Shown here one piece after another: positions 35,464 through 46,252 of a stretch of 64,000 bases of DNA. The stretch covers positions 1,426,001-1,490,000 of the forward strand of contig NZ_SJPX01000001.1 of NCBI RefSeq assembly GCF_007860175.1, read 5' to 3'. Every line of letters begins with the position of its first letter. Position 1 is the stretch's first letter. The notes beneath the pieces are model-generated. The model saw nothing but the letters and a program-made list of their open reading frames with translations, was not told the origin of the DNA and searched no databases. The position numbers and the translations under genes are program-made. This DNA comes from Rubripirellula reticaptiva. GTDB lineage: Bacteria; Planctomycetota; Planctomycetia; Pirellulales; Pirellulaceae.

Positions 35464-36911
35464 GCACGTCATCGTTGGTATTGGTTGTCGACGACGAGCC
35501 GTCGATTTGTTGGGCGCTGGAAAAAATGCTCGTTGGCGAAGGCCATCGCGTGATTACGGCTTCGTCGGCCGAAGAGGGGCTGCGTTTGGCGGCCGAGCAT
35601 CAGCCGGCGATGGTTATTTTGGATGTAAGATTGCCAAAGGAAGATGGCATTTCGGCGCTGCCAAAGTTCTTGGCCGCGACCCCTCATTGCTCCGTTGTCA
35701 TCATCACAGCCTTCGGTGATTTGGAAACCGCCGTGGCTGCGGTCAAAAACGGTGCGACCGATTACTTGACCAAGCCGTTCAAGTTAGAGGACGCGCTGCG
35801 AACGTGCCGATCAGCTCTGCGGAAATCGCTAACGCAAAACGCAGTCTCACTCACTGCGTCATCGACTCATGTGTCACCGCCGACAGGACCTATGGTGATC
35901 GATCAAAGTGTCTTGATCGGTGTCTCGCCAGCGATGCAGCAGGTGTTTCGTCAGATCGCGCTTGTCGCCGACAGTGACCTGTCTGTACTGGTTACCGGCG
36001 AAACGGGAACCGGCAAAGAATTGGTCGCCGCGGCAATCCATCGGCACAGTCGACGATCCGAACAAACTTACATCCCGATTGCGCCGGTGACGTTGAATCC
36101 CGAGTTGATCGAGAGCGAGTTGTTTGGACATGTCAAAGGTGCGTTTACAGGTGCCAACGAAGATCGCGCGGGGTTGTTCGAACGTGCCGAGGGCGGAACA
36201 ATTTTGTTGGATGAAATCGGCGAGTTGCCACTCGGGACGCAAGTGAAGTTGCTGCGCGTTCTGGAGCAGGGCCAGTATTGCCGCGTGGGTGAAGTCGTGC
36301 CGCGCACAGCGGATGTTCGCATCATCGCCGCGACCAACTGTGACCTTCATGATTCGGTGGGATCGGGAGAGTTTCGCGAAGACTTGTTTCATCGGCTGAC
36401 GGGTGTCCAGATCCATTTGCCCCCGCTTCGCGATCGGACCGAGGACATTGAACCGTTGTGTCGACATTTCCTCGCCGCGATGAACTATGGTTTTGACGGT
36501 GACCCGCTGGATAAATCGTTGTTGGCTGAACTGAGAGTTCGACCCTGGCATGGCAACATTCGCGAACTGAAAAACGCGGTCGGACACGCTGCAGTGGTCG
36601 CCCGCGGTCGCTCGCTGTTGGTCGAGGACTTTCCGTCGCCCAAGCCGGGCCGCGATCACGGGGGCGCATCGCCACCGACTCATTTGGACCGGGCGACTCG
36701 ATCATGGACGCAGCAAACGATCGACAATTGCGACGGCGATCTTACGGATCTGCATGCCAAATTCTTGGCCGCCGCCGAGCCATCACTATTGGCTGTTGTG
36801 CTGCAAGTGACGGGTGGAAATCGCGCGAAAGCCGCCGAGATCCTGGGTATTCACCGCGGCACCTTGCGCGATCGACTTCGCGTTTACGGGATGGACGAAA
36901 CGAACGCGTAG
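35460..36911 (+). CDS. Sigma-54-dependent response regulator (NtrC family)
   Basis: 483 aa. Seen: a receiver domain with VVDDEP, phospho-acceptor Asp55 (VILDVRLPK), Thr/Lys of the switch ([13 protein letters not shown]). The AAA+ domain has Walker A GETGTGKE (180-187), GAFTGA (227-232, the loop that contacts sigma-54) and Walker [13 protein letters not shown] sensor/arginine-finger region ([22 protein letters not shown]) and a Fis-type HTH ([23 protein letters not shown]) follow. The strand before the GAFTGA loop reads [18 protein letters not shown] rather than the usual INCAAL..., a noticeable deviation. All residues needed for ATPase activity appear present. Targets unknown; no -24/-12 promoter was found nearby. 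Confidence 0.95.
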   Translation: MSTSSLVLVVDDEPSICWALEKMLVGEGHRVITASSAEEGLRLAAEHQPAMVILDVRLPKEDGISALPKFLAATPHCSVVIITAFGDLETAVAAVKNGATDYLTKPFKLEDALRTCRSALRKSLTQNAVSLTASSTHVSPPTGPMVIDQSVLIGVSPAMQQVFRQIALVADSDLSVLVTGETGTGKELVAAAIHRHSRRSEQTYIPIAPVTLNPELIESELFGHVKGAFTGANEDRAGLFERAEGGTILLDEIGELPLGTQVKLLRVLEQGQYCRVGEVVPRTADVRIIAATNCDLHDSVGSGEFREDLFHRLTGVQIHLPPLRDRTEDIEPLCRHFLAAMNYGFDGDPLDKSLLAELRVRPWHGNIRELKNAVGHAAVVARGRSLLVEDFPSPKPGRDHGGASPPTHLDRATRSWTQQTIDNCDGDLTDLHAKFLAAAEPSLLAVVLQVTGGNRAKAAEILGIHRGTLRDRLRVYGMDETNA

Positions 36912-37013
36912 AACGTGATTCCATGTCCTGGCAGAAACGTATCTGCTGGAAATCTGAATAGGGTTCTGCTACGGTCCACGGCTCTCAATTCTCCCTCGAT
37001 GAAGGTGACTCGA

Positions 37014-37553
37014 ATGAAATCTATGTTTGTTGCTGTAGCGCCGCTGGCCGCGTCATTGTGTTTGGTTGCTTCGACTTTTGGACAAGGTGCCGCCCTGCAG
37101 GGGATCGCCAACACGGCTGATAAGTTAAAACAGAGCATTCAAGAACCGATCACTGCCGGCCCCAAGGACAAACTTGAGCGAGTCGCACCGGGCAAGATTG
37201 ACGCGGACGCACCCCGTAAGTTCACCAAGACAGCATCCGGGCTTCAGTACCGAATCCTTCGTAAGAGCGACAAGAAAAAACCGGCCGCTTCGAATTCGGT
37301 CGTTGCGCACTACAAGGGCTGGTTTGACAACAAGGAGATCTTTGACAGCTCTTATCGCAAGGGACGCCCGATTCCGTTCCCGCTAAGTGGCGTGATCAAA
37401 GGTTGGACCGAAGGCATGCAGTTTATCGGCGAAGGTGGCATGATTGAATTGGATATTCCTTATCAGCTTGGTTACGGCGAGCGAGGCATGCCCGGAGCGG
37501 TTCCTCCGCGTGCTCGGTTGCACTTCGTCGTCGAACTTGTGGAAATCAAGTAG
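37014..37553 (+). CDS. Exported FKBP-type peptidyl-prolyl cis-trans isomerase
   Basis: 179 aa from ATG 37014, chosen because GAAGGTG lies 8 nt upstream and the export signal (SMFVAVAPLAASLCLVASTFG) begins there; ATG 36999 in the same frame lacks an RBS. Seen: a helical N-terminal part (about 25-75) and a C-terminal FKBP domain with SGLQYRILRKSDKKKP, VVAHYKGWFDNKEIFDSSYRKG, FPLSGVIKGWTEGMQFIGEGG, and YGERGMPGAVPPRARLHFVVELVEI. This is the FkpA/Mip-like layout: an N-terminal dimerisation region and a C-terminal catalytic domain. Role: folding of periplasmic proteins. The rlmA start follows 2 nt after the stop, so the two are co-transcribed. Confidence 0.92.
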   Translation: MKSMFVAVAPLAASLCLVASTFGQGAALQGIANTADKLKQSIQEPITAGPKDKLERVAPGKIDADAPRKFTKTASGLQYRILRKSDKKKPAASNSVVAHYKGWFDNKEIFDSSYRKGRPIPFPLSGVIKGWTEGMQFIGEGGMIELDIPYQLGYGERGMPGAVPPRARLHFVVELVEIK

Positions 37554-37555
37554 CG

Positions 37556-38383
37556 ATGTTCCAACTCCGCTGCACGGTTCGCAATTGTCCTGCGGTCTTG
37601 AATCTTCAGGACGGTGGTTTGTCGTGCAGTGGCGGACACCATTTTGATCGCGCTCGCGAAGGCTACTTCAGCCTGTTGCAGCCCCAAGATCGCAAGTCCA
37701 AAAATCCGGGCGATGCAGAAACAGCGGTGTTGGCTCGGCATCGCTGGTTGGCTCGCGGTCATGCCGCTGGGTTGATCGAGACACTGCGGCCTTGGATTGT
37801 TGATTCGGCAAAGACGGGTCTTCCCCGCACGCTTGATCTGGGTTGTGGCGAAGGGTCCTTTGGGCCGGCGTTGTTCGCTGACGAACCAAGTGGCTATTGC
37901 GGAATCGATTTGTCGCGACGAGCGATCAAGTTGGCGGCGCGAGGATGGCCGGCTGGGACTTGGGTGCTTGGCAATGCCGATCGCTTTCTGCCCGCGGTCG
38001 ATCGCAGTGTGGATCGCGTGATTTCATTGTTCGGACGTCGGCCGGTTGCGGAAATTGGCCGCGTGCTGGCTGATGGCGGCGTGTGCATCGTTGCCGTGCC
38101 GGGCGAAGAAGACTTGATCGAACTTCGCGAGCAGGTTCAACTGATTGGTCGTCGACGCAGTCGGTGGGAAATGGTCGTCGACGAGATGGCTGAGGTCGGT
38201 TTTCAGTGCGTCGAGCACGTGAACTGGAACCAACGCGTCGAACTCGATCCTGCTGCAATCGCCGACGCCTTGGCGATGACCTATCGAGCCGCGCGGCATT
38301 CGCAGCACGCCCGGATGGAGTCGCTGGAAACGATGCAAGTCACGCTGGCCGCCGACTTGATTCAGTTTCGCCGAGTGCGCTAG
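37556..38383 (+). CDS. rlmA: 23S rRNA (guanine-N1)-methyltransferase, RlmA family
   Basis: 275 aa. Seen: an N-terminal zinc ribbon (Cys6, Cys11, Cys24, His29 in RCTVRNCPA and LSCSGGHHFD), the family's FDRAREGYFSLLQPQD segment, GDAETAVLARHRWLARGHA, and a class I SAM site TLDLGCGEGSFG, then YCGIDLSRRAI, NADRFLP and the motif IV/V region VISLFGRRPVAEIGRVLADGG. Known: RlmA(I) methylates G745 and the RlmA(II) type G748 of 23S rRNA; sequence reading alone does not tell which. Translationally close to the FKBP gene (2-nt gap), convergent with the Hsp70 gene. Confidence 0.85.
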   Translation: MFQLRCTVRNCPAVLNLQDGGLSCSGGHHFDRAREGYFSLLQPQDRKSKNPGDAETAVLARHRWLARGHAAGLIETLRPWIVDSAKTGLPRTLDLGCGEGSFGPALFADEPSGYCGIDLSRRAIKLAARGWPAGTWVLGNADRFLPAVDRSVDRVISLFGRRPVAEIGRVLADGGVCIVAVPGEEDLIELREQVQLIGRRRSRWEMVVDEMAEVGFQCVEHVNWNQRVELDPAAIADALAMTYRAARHSQHARMESLETMQVTLAADLIQFRRVR

Positions 38384-38431
38384 TAGTCTCGCGTGTTGGC
38401 TCGAAATCGCGGTCGAGCGCTGTGGTTCGAA

Positions 38432-40084
38432 CTAGTCGTCCAGGCCCAAGGCGGACAGGATGTCTTCCATTTCGCCACGTTCTTCGTTCGACAATCCAGC
38501 CGCTCGGTCAATCGTCAGGCTGGCCTTTTGACCCGATCTTGGCAGCACCGCTTCGACGTGGATCAACCCATTTGTGTCGTACTGGAACGACACGTCGACG
38601 GGCGTGCCGGCGGCTAGATGCGGCGGCAACCCATGGATCACACAGCGGCCGATGGGCGTGGCGTGGCGGCCCGTGGCATCGCCCCCTTCGACGACTTCGA
38701 CGACGACGTTGGGTTGATTAGCAGTGTTGGTTTCGAATCGGGATGTCTTGGACGCTGGCAACGGCGTGTTGCGGCGAATCATGATGTGATTGACTCGCCT
38801 GTTAGTTTTCTTGTCGGTGCCCATCACGCCAAGATGGTGAGAGTTGACGTCGGTGATTTGAAGCGATGACGAATCTGTTTTGGCGGTCTTGGCGGGTTGT
38901 TTTGATTTGGCTCGAACAGGCTCCGGTGCATCCGATTGATTGGCGGACGCGTACTGGCTGAGCGATGTCGCATAGATGGCCGCGCCATGGGCGACCACTT
39001 CGTCAGCCGAGATCGAGGCATCCGGTTCAACACCGGTTTCTTTGGCCAGCATCTCGCTGACTTGCGGCATCCGAGTCGAACCGCCGACCAGCAGGATCTT
39101 GTCGACTTCAATCCATGACACACCCGAGTCTTCGATCAGTTTGGCGATCGTGAACCGTGTCCGATCCAACAGGTGAGCAGTCAGTTCCTCGAAAAGTTCG
39201 CGAGTGATCTTGGTTTGCAGCGAGCGGCCTTCGAACACAATTCGGACGTCGGCCGACTTGCGAGTCGTTAGCGTGTGTTTGAGTTCTTCGGCTTCACGCC
39301 ACAAGAACGTTTCTCCATCGGCAGACTTTGAAGGGTGAAAGCCGTGGTTGGCTGCGAACTCGTCGTCGATCCATCGAGCCAAACACTTGTCCCAGTCCAC
39401 ACCGCCCAACATTGCGTTGCCATCGGTCGCGATCACGTCGAACTTTTTGCCGTCGACACGGACTAGCGACGCATCGAACGTGCCGCCACCCAAGTCATAG
39501 ACCAGCACCATTTGCGGTCCAAGCGATTCGCTTTGGCGATCGACGCCGTAGGCAATCGCGGCCGCGGTTGGCTCGTTGATGACGGCACAGACGTCGAGCC
39601 CCGCAAACGTGCCCGCGTCAATCGTTGATCGACGTTTGGGCTCGTTGAAGTACGCTGGGACCGTTATCACAGCTTTGGTGACTTTGGTCCGCAGACGCAA
39701 TTCCGCATACTGTTTCAGCTTGCCAAGAATCAGCGACTGAATCATCTCGGGCGGATAGTTCTTACCGTTGATCGTCTTTGAGTATTCGCGATTGCCCATT
39801 TCGCGTTTTGCAAACGTAGCGACCTGATCGGGCAGAACCCGCAGCGCCTTCAGGGCTTCTTTACCAACCGTAACGCCATCGCTTTCGAACAATACGACCG
39901 AGGGCGTTGTCGGGTCACCTTCGGCGTTGGGGATGGTCATCGGTTTGCCGGACGCGTCGACCCATGCGATAACGCTGCGAGTGGTGCCTAAATCGATGCC
40001 GACGATAGGAGTTTTTTTTTCAGACAAGGAATTAGCGGGCGACGGAGGTGCGGGCGAGGTTGGTGTGCCGTGACGCAGGGTCAC
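38432..40084 (-). CDS. Lidless Hsp70-family chaperone
   Basis: 550 aa from GTG 40084. Seen: an Hsp70 ATPase domain at about 26-376 with GIDLGTTRSVIAWVD, ATFAKREMG, VPAYFNEPKRRSTIDAG, INEPTAAAIAYG, VYDLGGGTFDAS, GGVDWDKCLARW and LVGGSTRMPQV, so ATP binding is intact. Instead of the hydrophobic linker there is a polar Ala/Lys/Ser stretch (377-405) followed by DVNSHHLGV where DnaK has DVTPLSLG. A beta-type substrate-binding domain spans about 407-525. The chain ends at 550, so the helical lid of DnaK (about 638 aa) is missing. Gene order: 13 nt downstream of the J-like membrane protein, implying a dedicated pair. The 24-residue N-terminal tail is Pro/Ser-rich. Confidence 0.88.
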   Translation of the reverse strand: MTLRHGTPTSPAPPSPANSLSEKKTPIVGIDLGTTRSVIAWVDASGKPMTIPNAEGDPTTPSVVLFESDGVTVGKEALKALRVLPDQVATFAKREMGNREYSKTINGKNYPPEMIQSLILGKLKQYAELRLRTKVTKAVITVPAYFNEPKRRSTIDAGTFAGLDVCAVINEPTAAAIAYGVDRQSESLGPQMVLVYDLGGGTFDASLVRVDGKKFDVIATDGNAMLGGVDWDKCLARWIDDEFAANHGFHPSKSADGETFLWREAEELKHTLTTRKSADVRIVFEGRSLQTKITRELFEELTAHLLDRTRFTIAKLIEDSGVSWIEVDKILLVGGSTRMPQVSEMLAKETGVEPDASISADEVVAHGAAIYATSLSQYASANQSDAPEPVRAKSKQPAKTAKTDSSSLQITDVNSHHLGVMGTDKKTNRRVNHIMIRRNTPLPASKTSRFETNTANQPNVVVEVVEGGDATGRHATPIGRCVIHGLPPHLAAGTPVDVSFQYDTNGLIHVEAVLPRSGQKASLTIDRAAGLSNEERGEMEDILSALGLDD

Positions 40085-40097
40085 GATTGATGCAGGG

Positions 40098-42452
40098 TCA
40101 CCATGATAACGTGGCGCGAAGTGTCCGATCAGAGCCCGCGTTTTCGATCAGCAGGGTGAACCAAACCTTGCCGTCCCAGTTCTTGGGGGCCCACCGGGTC
40201 AGATCGATTGAATACGAATCGCGGCGTCCCAGGTCGGTGATGATGTCCGGAACGGTGGCGGTTCCCCATATAGGCATCGTCGTGAATTGTCGGCCCGGTT
40301 CCATTCCCGTCCCGAGAAATACGCGACGTGTGTAGCCGCCGGGTGTGTGATAATCGACGACAAAGCCGCTTTTGGTGAAGGCATCGACGGTGATGATGTC
40401 GGCATGTGACAGCGAGCCCGTCACGGTCAACGACTTGACGGAATTGAGTTCGACGCCGGCTTCGGCTTGCCCGATTCCGTCGGGGTGAGGGCCAATGCCA
40501 ACGTCCAGCGACTGTGACTTGACGTTTGCGAAATCCATTCGCGAGTCGTTGCTGGTCCGCGTCTTCGAATTTGAAATTTCTGGCGTTTGGGTGCCAACGT
40601 CACCGCTGATGGCGATCGCCTCGCCAGCATCTTGGTTGGGATACATCGCGAGCAATTCGTCGAGTCGCAGGTCGATCTTTTTTCGGATCAGTCCTGATGC
40701 CGCACCCTGCGCGGCCGTGTACCAATCCATCGAATGCAACAGTGCGGCGTCACGCATTTGTGCGTCGGGCATCTGCTTGCCAAGGTCATGCCACGCGTCG
40801 GCCAATTCGGTCGCCGCGGTCACGTCCTTGTCAGGTTTGATTTCGGATTGAGCGGTCGATGTGATTGGCGATTCGGGACCGTTTGCTAGGAACGGTAGCC
40901 CGTCGGTCCAATGGCGACGGATCAAGCATAAGTAAGTTCCTGCAATCTGGTTGGATCGCGGATCATCAGGTGTGGATTCCAGCTTTTGCTTGGCCGCTTG
41001 GTAAGCCTTCAACCGAGACCACCCCGCGACGAGTCGTTCCTGAATCGACGCCAGTTCTGTTCGTGCATTGCGAGGAATTCGGTCGCCAAACCTGTCTGCC
41101 ATTGCTTCGGCAATTTGGATGGCAGTCTGATAATGCTGGTCGTTTTCCATTTCGGTGATCGTATCGATCGCGACTGAAACAAACGGCGCAATCTTGCTGC
41201 CCGATACATTCTCGGAACTTGAAATGATTGTGTCGGTGATCGAGTTGGCTCGGTCAAATCCATCGTACTGATCCGTGATGCGGTCAATGATTTCTAAGGC
41301 CGGCGCCGCCAGCCCTTCTTTGACATAGATGCCACGAGCGACTTTCCAAACCGCGAAACGTCCGACAGGATCATCGTCGGTTTCAAAGCCATCCGCCGTC
41401 ATTTGGTCGGCGAGCGAGACTCGATCGGCGGTCGTTTTGGCGCTGCTGTACTTGTCTTTATACAGTTCTCGGACGAGCGACATAGCGGCAATGATTTCGT
41501 CATCTGATGGAACCGAATCAGTGAGCGTGTCAGGTTTTTGCACCGGAGCGGAGTTAGGGTGCGACATCGACGGCAGCGAGATCGAAGGTTGGGTTAAGTT
41601 GACGATCGGATCGCTGGAGATCGTTATTTCGGCGAAGGAGGGAGTGTGGGTGGGCGGTGAATGCTCGTTCACTCGGGCCGGATTCATCACGGTCATTGGT
41701 TGCACGCTTGATTGTTGCGGGCTGCCAGTGACACGGTTTCCGGAAACGTTCTTCGGGCCCGCGTTCTTCGAGTTGGCGTTTTTTGCTTCGGCCGAGGCTT
41801 GAGTGTCCGCGGGGGCTGCAGGTTCCACCGTGATTCCCAGCCATGCAGCGCGTTCAGGGTCGATCGCCACGAGACCTCGCTTGAGGGCAACTCCGATCGC
41901 GAGTAACCCGACCAGCGCCAGCAACGCTGAATAATGAATGAAGTTCAGTGATTGGCCGCGCGACCGAACGACACGTGGATTCCTCGTTCGTAGCTTGGGC
42001 TGAACCGGAATGGTTTCAACGGGCTCAGCCTGCACCGAGCTTTGCGCCGAGCTTTGCGCCGGGGCGGACGACGCGGCGGACGACGCGGCAACGGTTCCTA
42101 AAGCCGGCGGAATGACTGGTGCCAGGACAGGGGCAACGACAGACACGACTGTGGGTGACAGTTCGGACGAGTTTGCGGCTTCAAGCTGATGTCGGAGGCG
42201 TTCGTCGTACGCTTTTTTTCGCGCTGGCGACAACAGGCACAGCCGGGCCGCCGAAACTTGGTTGGAAAGGTCTTCGGCCTCCGCCGCATGTTCGCCGTTC
42301 GTTATCTGCTGCAAGTGCGAAAGTTGCTTGTCCGCAGCAATATTAATGACTTCATTATCCGATTCGAACGTCGTGATCGCCAACAGGCGATAGTGGTGGG
42401 GCGGCTGTTCGTCCGGCGGAATGCCTAGCCATTGATAGAGTGGATCAAGCAT
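40098..42452 (-). CDS. Membrane-anchored protein with J-domain-like N-terminus
   Basis: 784 aa. Seen: residues 1-92 resemble a J-domain (YQWLGIPPDEQPPHHYRLLAI, FESDNEVINIAADKQLSHL, ARLCLLSPARKKAYDERL), but the loop that should hold HPD reads TNGEHAAEAED, so the motif is absent. Next come a low-complexity Ala/Ser/Pro/Gln region (about 93-165), one transmembrane helix (about 172-192), a second low-complexity stretch, and a helical domain with repeats of the YQAAKQKLE type. The C-terminal beta-rich domain (about 640-784) is of unknown function. Known: this N-terminal module is frequent in planctomycete proteins. The Hsp70 gene follows after 13 nt. Inferred: it tethers or regulates that chaperone at the membrane. 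Confidence 0.75.
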   Translation of the reverse strand: MLDPLYQWLGIPPDEQPPHHYRLLAITTFESDNEVINIAADKQLSHLQQITNGEHAAEAEDLSNQVSAARLCLLSPARKKAYDERLRHQLEAANSSELSPTVVSVVAPVLAPVIPPALGTVAASSAASSAPAQSSAQSSVQAEPVETIPVQPKLRTRNPRVVRSRGQSLNFIHYSALLALVGLLAIGVALKRGLVAIDPERAAWLGITVEPAAPADTQASAEAKNANSKNAGPKNVSGNRVTGSPQQSSVQPMTVMNPARVNEHSPPTHTPSFAEITISSDPIVNLTQPSISLPSMSHPNSAPVQKPDTLTDSVPSDDEIIAAMSLVRELYKDKYSSAKTTADRVSLADQMTADGFETDDDPVGRFAVWKVARGIYVKEGLAAPALEIIDRITDQYDGFDRANSITDTIISSSENVSGSKIAPFVSVAIDTITEMENDQHYQTAIQIAEAMADRFGDRIPRNARTELASIQERLVAGWSRLKAYQAAKQKLESTPDDPRSNQIAGTYLCLIRRHWTDGLPFLANGPESPITSTAQSEIKPDKDVTAATELADAWHDLGKQMPDAQMRDAALLHSMDWYTAAQGAASGLIRKKIDLRLDELLAMYPNQDAGEAIAISGDVGTQTPEISNSKTRTSNDSRMDFANVKSQSLDVGIGPHPDGIGQAEAGVELNSVKSLTVTGSLSHADIITVDAFTKSGFVVDYHTPGGYTRRVFLGTGMEPGRQFTTMPIWGTATVPDIITDLGRRDSYSIDLTRWAPKNWDGKVWFTLLIENAGSDRTLRATLSW

Positions 42453-42654
42453 GCAGGAACACGGATATCGGGAGTTTCTTTGTCAGTTTTGGTTTGCCCT
42501 CGAAGGCAAGGGCAATATTTCTTTCCGGAAGCCGATTGTAGGGAATCCAGCCGCCTGCGAAAAACACAAAGTTTAACTACGATGGTCCATATCGTGACGC
42601 TCCGTTTGCCTGGCGGCGTCCAAAACCCCGCACTCCCATCACCCCTGCCTCTCC

Positions 42655-45600
42655 ATGCCAAACTGCATGAATTCGCGACTCTTCGCGATCTTCCTGACCA
42701 CATCGCTGGCTCTTTTGGCCAATTCGGGCGTCTGCCGGGGTGACGAAAGTGATCCTGACTTCAAGGTCCAAGGCGAATACGTCGGTGACCAAACGGGCAT
42801 GCAGGTCGTCGCCATTGGCGATGGCGAGTTTGACGTGGTCATCTACGAAGGTGGCCTTCCCGGTGCCGGTGCCAAATCGACGCCACCCCGCCGAGTCGAC
42901 GCCGATTCGGATGTCGTACGAGACTTGGTCATGTCCATGGGGCTGACCAAAACGGCTCGAACCAGCCCAACGATGGGCGCCAATGCACCGGCCGGCGCGA
43001 TTGTTTTGTTTGATGGAACGCAAGCCTCGATTGACAAAAATTGGGCCGAAGGCAAATTGGCTGAAGATGGTTTGCTTGCCCAAGGTGCGATGACCCAGCG
43101 AGAGTTTCGCGACTACAAATTGCATGTCGAGTTTCGCACGCCGTGGATGCCAAAGGCGACGGGCCAAGCACGTGGCAACAGCGGCATTTATCACCAAGCT
43201 CGTTACGAGACCCAAATTCTCGATTCGTTTGGACTCGAAGGCAAAGACAACGAAACCGGCGGCGTCTACACCGTCAACGCTCCGTCGGTGAACGCTTGTT
43301 TTCCGCCGCTGACGTGGCAGACCTACGACGTTGAATTCACTGCCGCGCGTTACGACGGTGCCAACAAGAAAATTGCCGACGCCCGCATGACAGTGCGGCT
43401 AAATGGAATCACGGTCCAAAATGATGTCGCGGTACCCTATGCGACTCGCGCGTCAAAGTTGCCCGAAGGACCTTCGCCAGGCCCTCTCTATCTACAAGAT
43501 CACGGAAACCCCGTTCGCTTTCGCAACATTTGGATTTTGCCACGCGACGCCGACAAAGAAGCTCGGCGACCCATCGTGCCGGGATTCGAACGATTCTTTG
43601 CGACAAGTCCAACACCATCGATCGACGGTGGTAACGTTTTGCTCAGCTCGTTGGCCTGTGGCGCTTGCCACCCAGGCGGTGATGTAGCCGGTCTGCCATC
43701 ACAACGCGGCCCCGACTTGTCCAGCGTCGTTAGCCGTGTTCGAACTGACGCGTTGGTCGACATGATCGCCAACCCTCATGCCACCAAATCCGGCACCACG
43801 ATGCCGGACCCTTGGCCGGTATTGGACGATGCCGCACGTTACCAGCGTGCAACGGCAATCGCCAGCTACTTGATTGATGCCGGTGGCGGAAAAATGATCG
43901 ATCGTGCTGCAAGCCAAGCGATGGCTGACAGTGGATCAAATCTCTACCATTCGATCGGTTGTGCCGCGTGTCACCCAAGTTTTAATGACACGCCCGCCCC
44001 GTCGGCGACGTCAGTGCCTCTGGGTGATTTGGGACGCAAGTATTCGCTCGTCTCGTTGGCTCGGTTCTTGCAAAACCCGCACCAGGTCCGGCCTGGACTG
44101 CGAATGCCAGGCTTGGTCGGGTCGGCCGAAGACGCGTTCGCAATCGCCGCATATTTGACACGCGACGTGACCATTCAACCGGGGACCGCCAAGTTTGCGA
44201 GACGAGTCTATCGCGGGAAATGGGAACGGTTGCCCGATTTCGATTCCATGACTCCCGAGGTGACCGATTCGGTGACCGAGTTGAAAATCGACGACGTCGA
44301 ACCCAAGAATAATTTTGGTGTTGTCTTCGAGGCCCAATTACCGATCTCGGCGGATGGTGAGTACACGTTCCAATTGAGCAGTGATGATGGCAGCGCGTTC
44401 TCGATCGGCGAACATCGCTTGGAGAACGATTTCATTCATCCCGACCAGGTCACCGAAGCCAAGTTTAAATTGACTGCCGGTGTGTATCCGATTCGTGTTG
44501 AGTATTTCGATGCGGGCGGACAGCGGGCGTTGTCTCTGAAGATGGTTGACCCGATGTTTGGGGCTAGCGATATCGCCACTCTGATCGCCGACCCTGACAA
44601 TAGTGAGCCTGACTTTTTACCTAGCAAATTTGTTGCCGATTCATCGCTTGTCGCGCAAGGACGCCAGTGGTTCGCAAGTGCCGGATGTAAGAGCTGTCAC
44701 GCGGTCGCGGGCAACGACGATGCGGTCGCCAGCGCGCCGTCGATCGACGAATTGCGAGTCGATCGGGGGTGCTTGGCAGAATCGATCACTGGACGCGCCG
44801 TTGATTACGCACTGAATCCGGCTCAGCGATCGGCGCTGGTCGCTGCGATTGAGTCACGCCAAGATGGCGGTTGGAAACCACTGGATGATGCGGGCCGAGT
44901 TCATTTAACGATGGCAACGTTGAACTGCTATGCCTGTCATGCTCGTGACAAAGTTGGCGGCCCCGAACTTTCCCGCGACGCGCTGTTCACTTCGACGATG
45001 CCCGAGATGGGCCTGGAAGGTCGCTTGCCGCCACCGCTTGACGGTGTCGGTGACAAACTCAATGACAAGTACTTTGAATCGGCTTTGCAAAATGGCGGCA
45101 ATCTTCGTGACTACATGATGACGCGGATGCCCGTTTTCGGTTACGAGCCGCTGCGCGATCTGCATCAGTCGTTCGTCACAATCGATCGCAGCGATGAAAT
45201 GAAAACCCCGAAAAACTCCGACGCACATAGCAAGATTTTGGCGGCGGGCCGAAAAGCGGTTGGCAACCGTGGATTGGCGTGCATCAAATGCCACAGCTTT
45301 GGCGGTGACAAAGGTGGTGGCCTGGGTGCGATCGACATGCTGGAGATGACGAATCGTTTACGTCCCGAGTGGTTCCAGCGTTACTTACAAGATCCCACCG
45401 GATATCGACCCGGTACGCGAATGCCGAACAGCTTTGTTGACGGTGTCTCGGCACTGACGGGACTGTACGGTGGCGATCCTGTTTTACAGATCGATGCGAT
45501 GTGGCAGTATCTATTGCAAGGTAAGAGTGCGAAGAGTCCCGAAGGGTTGAAGCAAGGCGCGATCGTGCTGGCTGCGGACACAAAGCCGCGAATCTATCGC

Positions 45601-46215
45601 AACTTTTTTACCGGCCTCAGTGCTCGTGGAATCGCAGTCGGATATCCCGATGGATTGAATCTGATCTGGGACGCCGAGGCGATGACACTTGCTCGAGTTT
45701 GGCGAAACAGTTTCATCGATGCATCGTTGCACTGGGTTGGTCGCGGACAAGGACGACAAGATCCACTTGGTGACGCCGTCATCGACGTCGAACAGGCAAC
45801 ACCGATTGCCAAACTCGCGTCGATCGATGCCGCGTGGCCCGAGACGACGGGGCGCGAGCGTGGCTATCGATTTGGTGGCTACCGACTGGACGAGTCCGGC
45901 AATCCGATTTTCTTGTACTCGCTAGACGGTGTTAAAGTCCAAGACGCGCCGTTGCCACCAAGCGAAGAAAACCCGCAAATGGCCCGGGAAATCACCGTCG
46001 ATGCGTCGGCGACCAAGACGGGCGAAGCCTTGGTTTGGCAATTCGCAAGCGGTTCGATCCGAGCGACTGATGACGGATTTCGTGTCAATCAAAAGTTCAC
46101 GATCTCGGTCGAAGGTGTCGATTGCCAGATCGTCACAGTAGGGCAGTCCCAGGCATTGCGAGCGGTGATCTCCGTGGGCAAGTCTTCGACAATCACTGAA
46201 ACGATCCGCTGGTAA
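42655..46215 (+). CDS. Secreted DUF1080 + multihaem cytochrome c + PA14 protein
   Basis: 1186 aa with an N-terminal export signal ([20 protein letters not shown]); Met5 is an alternative start. Seen in order: a short N-terminal beta domain (33-100), DUF1080/family 16-like lectin-hydrolase domain (about 115-297, [10 protein letters not shown]...[19 protein letters not shown]...[12 protein letters not shown]). Two CxxCH haem sites follow (CGACH at 335-339, CAACH near 436), then a PA14 domain (about 515-640, [33 protein letters not shown]). Three further CxxCH sites follow (CKSCH, CYACH, CIKCH) and a C-terminal beta domain. Known: DUF1080 enzymes include 3-keto-glycoside hydrolases. A haem-linked sugar-degrading or binding complex in the periplasm is inferred. 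The beta-propeller gene follows 37 nt downstream. Confidence 0.82.
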   Translation: MPNCMNSRLFAIFLTTSLALLANSGVCRGDESDPDFKVQGEYVGDQTGMQVVAIGDGEFDVVIYEGGLPGAGAKSTPPRRVDADSDVVRDLVMSMGLTKTARTSPTMGANAPAGAIVLFDGTQASIDKNWAEGKLAEDGLLAQGAMTQREFRDYKLHVEFRTPWMPKATGQARGNSGIYHQARYETQILDSFGLEGKDNETGGVYTVNAPSVNACFPPLTWQTYDVEFTAARYDGANKKIADARMTVRLNGITVQNDVAVPYATRASKLPEGPSPGPLYLQDHGNPVRFRNIWILPRDADKEARRPIVPGFERFFATSPTPSIDGGNVLLSSLACGACHPGGDVAGLPSQRGPDLSSVVSRVRTDALVDMIANPHATKSGTTMPDPWPVLDDAARYQRATAIASYLIDAGGGKMIDRAASQAMADSGSNLYHSIGCAACHPSFNDTPAPSATSVPLGDLGRKYSLVSLARFLQNPHQVRPGLRMPGLVGSAEDAFAIAAYLTRDVTIQPGTAKFARRVYRGKWERLPDFDSMTPEVTDSVTELKIDDVEPKNNFGVVFEAQLPISADGEYTFQLSSDDGSAFSIGEHRLENDFIHPDQVTEAKFKLTAGVYPIRVEYFDAGGQRALSLKMVDPMFGASDIATLIADPDNSEPDFLPSKFVADSSLVAQGRQWFASAGCKSCHAVAGNDDAVASAPSIDELRVDRGCLAESITGRAVDYALNPAQRSALVAAIESRQDGGWKPLDDAGRVHLTMATLNCYACHARDKVGGPELSRDALFTSTMPEMGLEGRLPPPLDGVGDKLNDKYFESALQNGGNLRDYMMTRMPVFGYEPLRDLHQSFVTIDRSDEMKTPKNSDAHSKILAAGRKAVGNRGLACIKCHSFGGDKGGGLGAIDMLEMTNRLRPEWFQRYLQDPTGYRPGTRMPNSFVDGVSALTGLYGGDPVLQIDAMWQYLLQGKSAKSPEGLKQGAIVLAADTKPRIYRNFFTGLSARGIAVGYPDGLNLIWDAEAMTLARVWRNSFIDASLHWVGRGQGRQDPLGDAVIDVEQATPIAKLASIDAAWPETTGRERGYRFGGYRLDESGNPIFLYSLDGVKVQDAPLPPSEENPQMAREITVDASATKTGEALVWQFASGSIRATDDGFRVNQKFTISVEGVDCQIVTVGQSQALRAVISVGKSSTITETIRW

Positions 46216-46252
46216 CGCGACCATCAACGACCTCTCAACTTTCAATCGACTC

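Noticed and set aside
35874-36683. Long antisense frame opposite the sigma-54 regulator (and similar ones opposite purF, the HK and recJ).
   Set aside because: It mirrors a real gene's codon pattern; its product has no coherent motif or start signal.
36927-36946. TGGCAG ... CTGC resembling a sigma-54 -24/-12 promoter before the FKBP gene.
   Set aside because: The GG and GC elements are 3 nt too far apart for a functional -24/-12 promoter.
42494-42515. TTGCCCT / AGGGCAA hairpin in the gap between the J-like gene and the DUF1080 gene.
   Set aside because: Loop of 8 nt, weak, positioned upstream of both divergent genes; not a terminator.
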